This document shows, piece after piece, positions 63,374-64,000 of a stretch of 64,000 nucleotides of DNA. A model generated the notes under the pieces. The model searched no databases. It saw only the letters and a list, made by a program, of their open reading frames with translations, and was not told where the DNA came from. The first letter of the stretch is position 1. Each line of letters begins with the position of its first letter. Origin of the DNA: an uncultured Pelagibacteraceae bacterium (GTDB taxonomy: Bacteria > Pseudomonadota > Alphaproteobacteria > Pelagibacterales > Pelagibacteraceae); NCBI GenBank assembly GCA_902564385.1, contig CACFAT010000001.1:124001-188000 (forward strand), written 5' to 3'. Both the position numbers and the translations under genes were made by a program.

Positions 63374-64000
63374 TTATTCTCTTCCAATTTGTAATAATTG
63401 TGGTGGTTCAAATACTCCACTTTGTATTTCACTGTTTGATATATTTATCATGGATTTGGCAACTATTTCTGCATTTATCGATTTATATTTTTTTAAATCT
63501 CCAACTAAAATTGGTGATATACATTTCATGGCAAAAATACCTATTTTTTCTCCCAATCTTTCCTCTATTCTTTTTCCAATTAAAAATGAAGGTCTAATTA
63601 CAATAAATTTTTTAAAGTTTAGTTTTCTTAATTCTTCTTCAGCCATACCTTTATTTTTTAAATACAAATTTGTTTTTTTTGAACTGGCACCCAATGAAGA
63701 AATATAAGTAAAATTTTGTACATTATTATCGCTACAAATTTTTCCAATTGTTACAGGCAAATTATACTCGGTGTTTATATAATCTTGTTTGTTAGGTGTT
63801 TTTTTTCTTGTAGTTCCAATACAAAAAAAACAATCATCGCCTTTTATTTCTGACTTAATATTTTCTAATTTTGTAAAATCTGTTTCAACAACTTCTATTT
63901 TAGGATCAATTTTTGAAGTAGAAGATCTTACAAAAACCTTAATTTTTTTATATTTTTGATCATTAGCTAACAGTTTAAGTAATATTCCACCAATTAATCC
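63374..64000 (-). CDS. NAD(P)-binding Rossmann protein, YbjT/HTATIP2-like (5' end cut off)
   Basis: The frame is open to base 64000, so the start lies beyond the window; the TTG at 63760 is internal. The visible N-terminal part GLIGGILLKLLAN is the end of a Rossmann GxxGxxG motif. It is followed by VFVRSSTSK, then DDCFFCIGTTRKKTPN, YISSLGASSKKTNLYLKNKGMAEEEL (active-site Ser with a Y/K pair region) and RPSFLIGKR. This matches atypical SDRs of the NmrA/HTATIP2 type. Substrate unknown. Confidence 0.85.
   Translation of the reverse strand, partial: GLIGGILLKLLANDQKYKKIKVFVRSSTSKIDPKIEVVETDFTKLENIKSEIKGDDCFFCIGTTRKKTPNKQDYINTEYNLPVTIGKICSDNNVQNFTYISSLGASSKKTNLYLKNKGMAEEELRKLNFKKFIVIRPSFLIGKRIEERLGEKIGIFAMKCISPILVGDLKKYKSINAEIVAKSMINISNSEIQSGVFEPPQLLQIGRE

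Noticed and set aside
63358-63707. Plus-strand ORFs of 79 and 85 residues near the right end
   Set aside because: They are shadows of the minus-strand Rossmann protein.
1-64000. CRISPR array, tRNA, rRNA, insertion sequence or prophage
   Set aside because: No repeat-spacer pattern, tRNA cloverleaf in the short gaps, transposase or phage gene was seen by eye; a tRNAscan and CRISPR search would confirm.

Overview
This AT-rich window with very short intergenic gaps looks like a streamlined marine alphaproteobacterium of the SAR11 / Pelagibacterales group. The signs are a proteorhodopsin followed by ferredoxin, ferredoxin reductase and GST genes; a glycine-riboswitch-controlled gcvT-gcvH-gcvP operon; alphaproteobacterial direct-repeat SOS boxes; and many overlapping start and stop codons. 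I see no rRNA, tRNA, CRISPR array, insertion sequence, prophage or plasmid feature. No gene-free stretch exceeds 300 bases. The longest are about 214 bases before proteorhodopsin and about 190 bases before gcvT, and the latter is filled by the riboswitch.

Layout. 1-11.7 kb is housekeeping: the ligA 3' end, an M24 aminopeptidase, UvrD-type helicase, an AsmA-like protein, fumC, a MazG-like protein, ygfZ, dihydroorotase, an SMR transporter and propionyl-CoA synthetase. 11.9-15.2 kb is the proteorhodopsin locus (Gln at the colour-tuning site) with ferredoxin, reductase, GST and a DksA-like regulator. 15.2-17.6 kb holds two glycosyltransferases flanking a 34-codon membrane peptide. 17.6-19.3 kb is umuDC with a perfect SOS box. 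19.4-22.4 kb holds a cupin, a GFA-fold protein, a glycerate-kinase-like gene and tolC. 22.4-34.1 kb is recA-alaS, icd, psd-pssA, a glycosyltransferase, rlmE, guaB (without CBS domains), a TPR protein, guaA and gloA. 34.1-41.4 kb holds a TerC protein, a TRAP transporter, split pxpA / pxpBC (5-oxoprolinase) and an EamA transporter. 41.4-46 kb is the tandem glycine riboswitch plus gcvTHP. 46-50.9 kb is a lipid-modification cluster (FAD oxidoreductase, DUF1365, Cfa-like methyltransferase, DUF3833, SDR, TspO). 50.9-55 kb holds a DAO-type oxidase, a small membrane ORF, a quinone-reductase-like MDR, msrA and NAD formate dehydrogenase. 55-59.2 kb holds an HPP protein, a SufU/IscU-like scaffold, an EamA transporter, glycine amidinotransferase, threonine aldolase and a 19-codon peptide. 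59.2-64 kb holds a GT-C-like membrane protein, small proteins, sodB, msrB, a GYD protein and a truncated Rossmann protein.

Functional themes. Glycine and one-carbon metabolism recurs: riboswitch-controlled glycine cleavage, threonine aldolase, amidinotransferase, a DAO oxidase and formate dehydrogenase. Redox and photo-oxidative defence is the second theme: sodB, msrA, msrB, GST, gloA and the Cfa/DUF1365 cluster. The best mechanistic observation is a perfect 12-base complementarity in the gcvT leader. It would bury the gcvT start codon, and it competes with the P1 stem of the second glycine aptamer.
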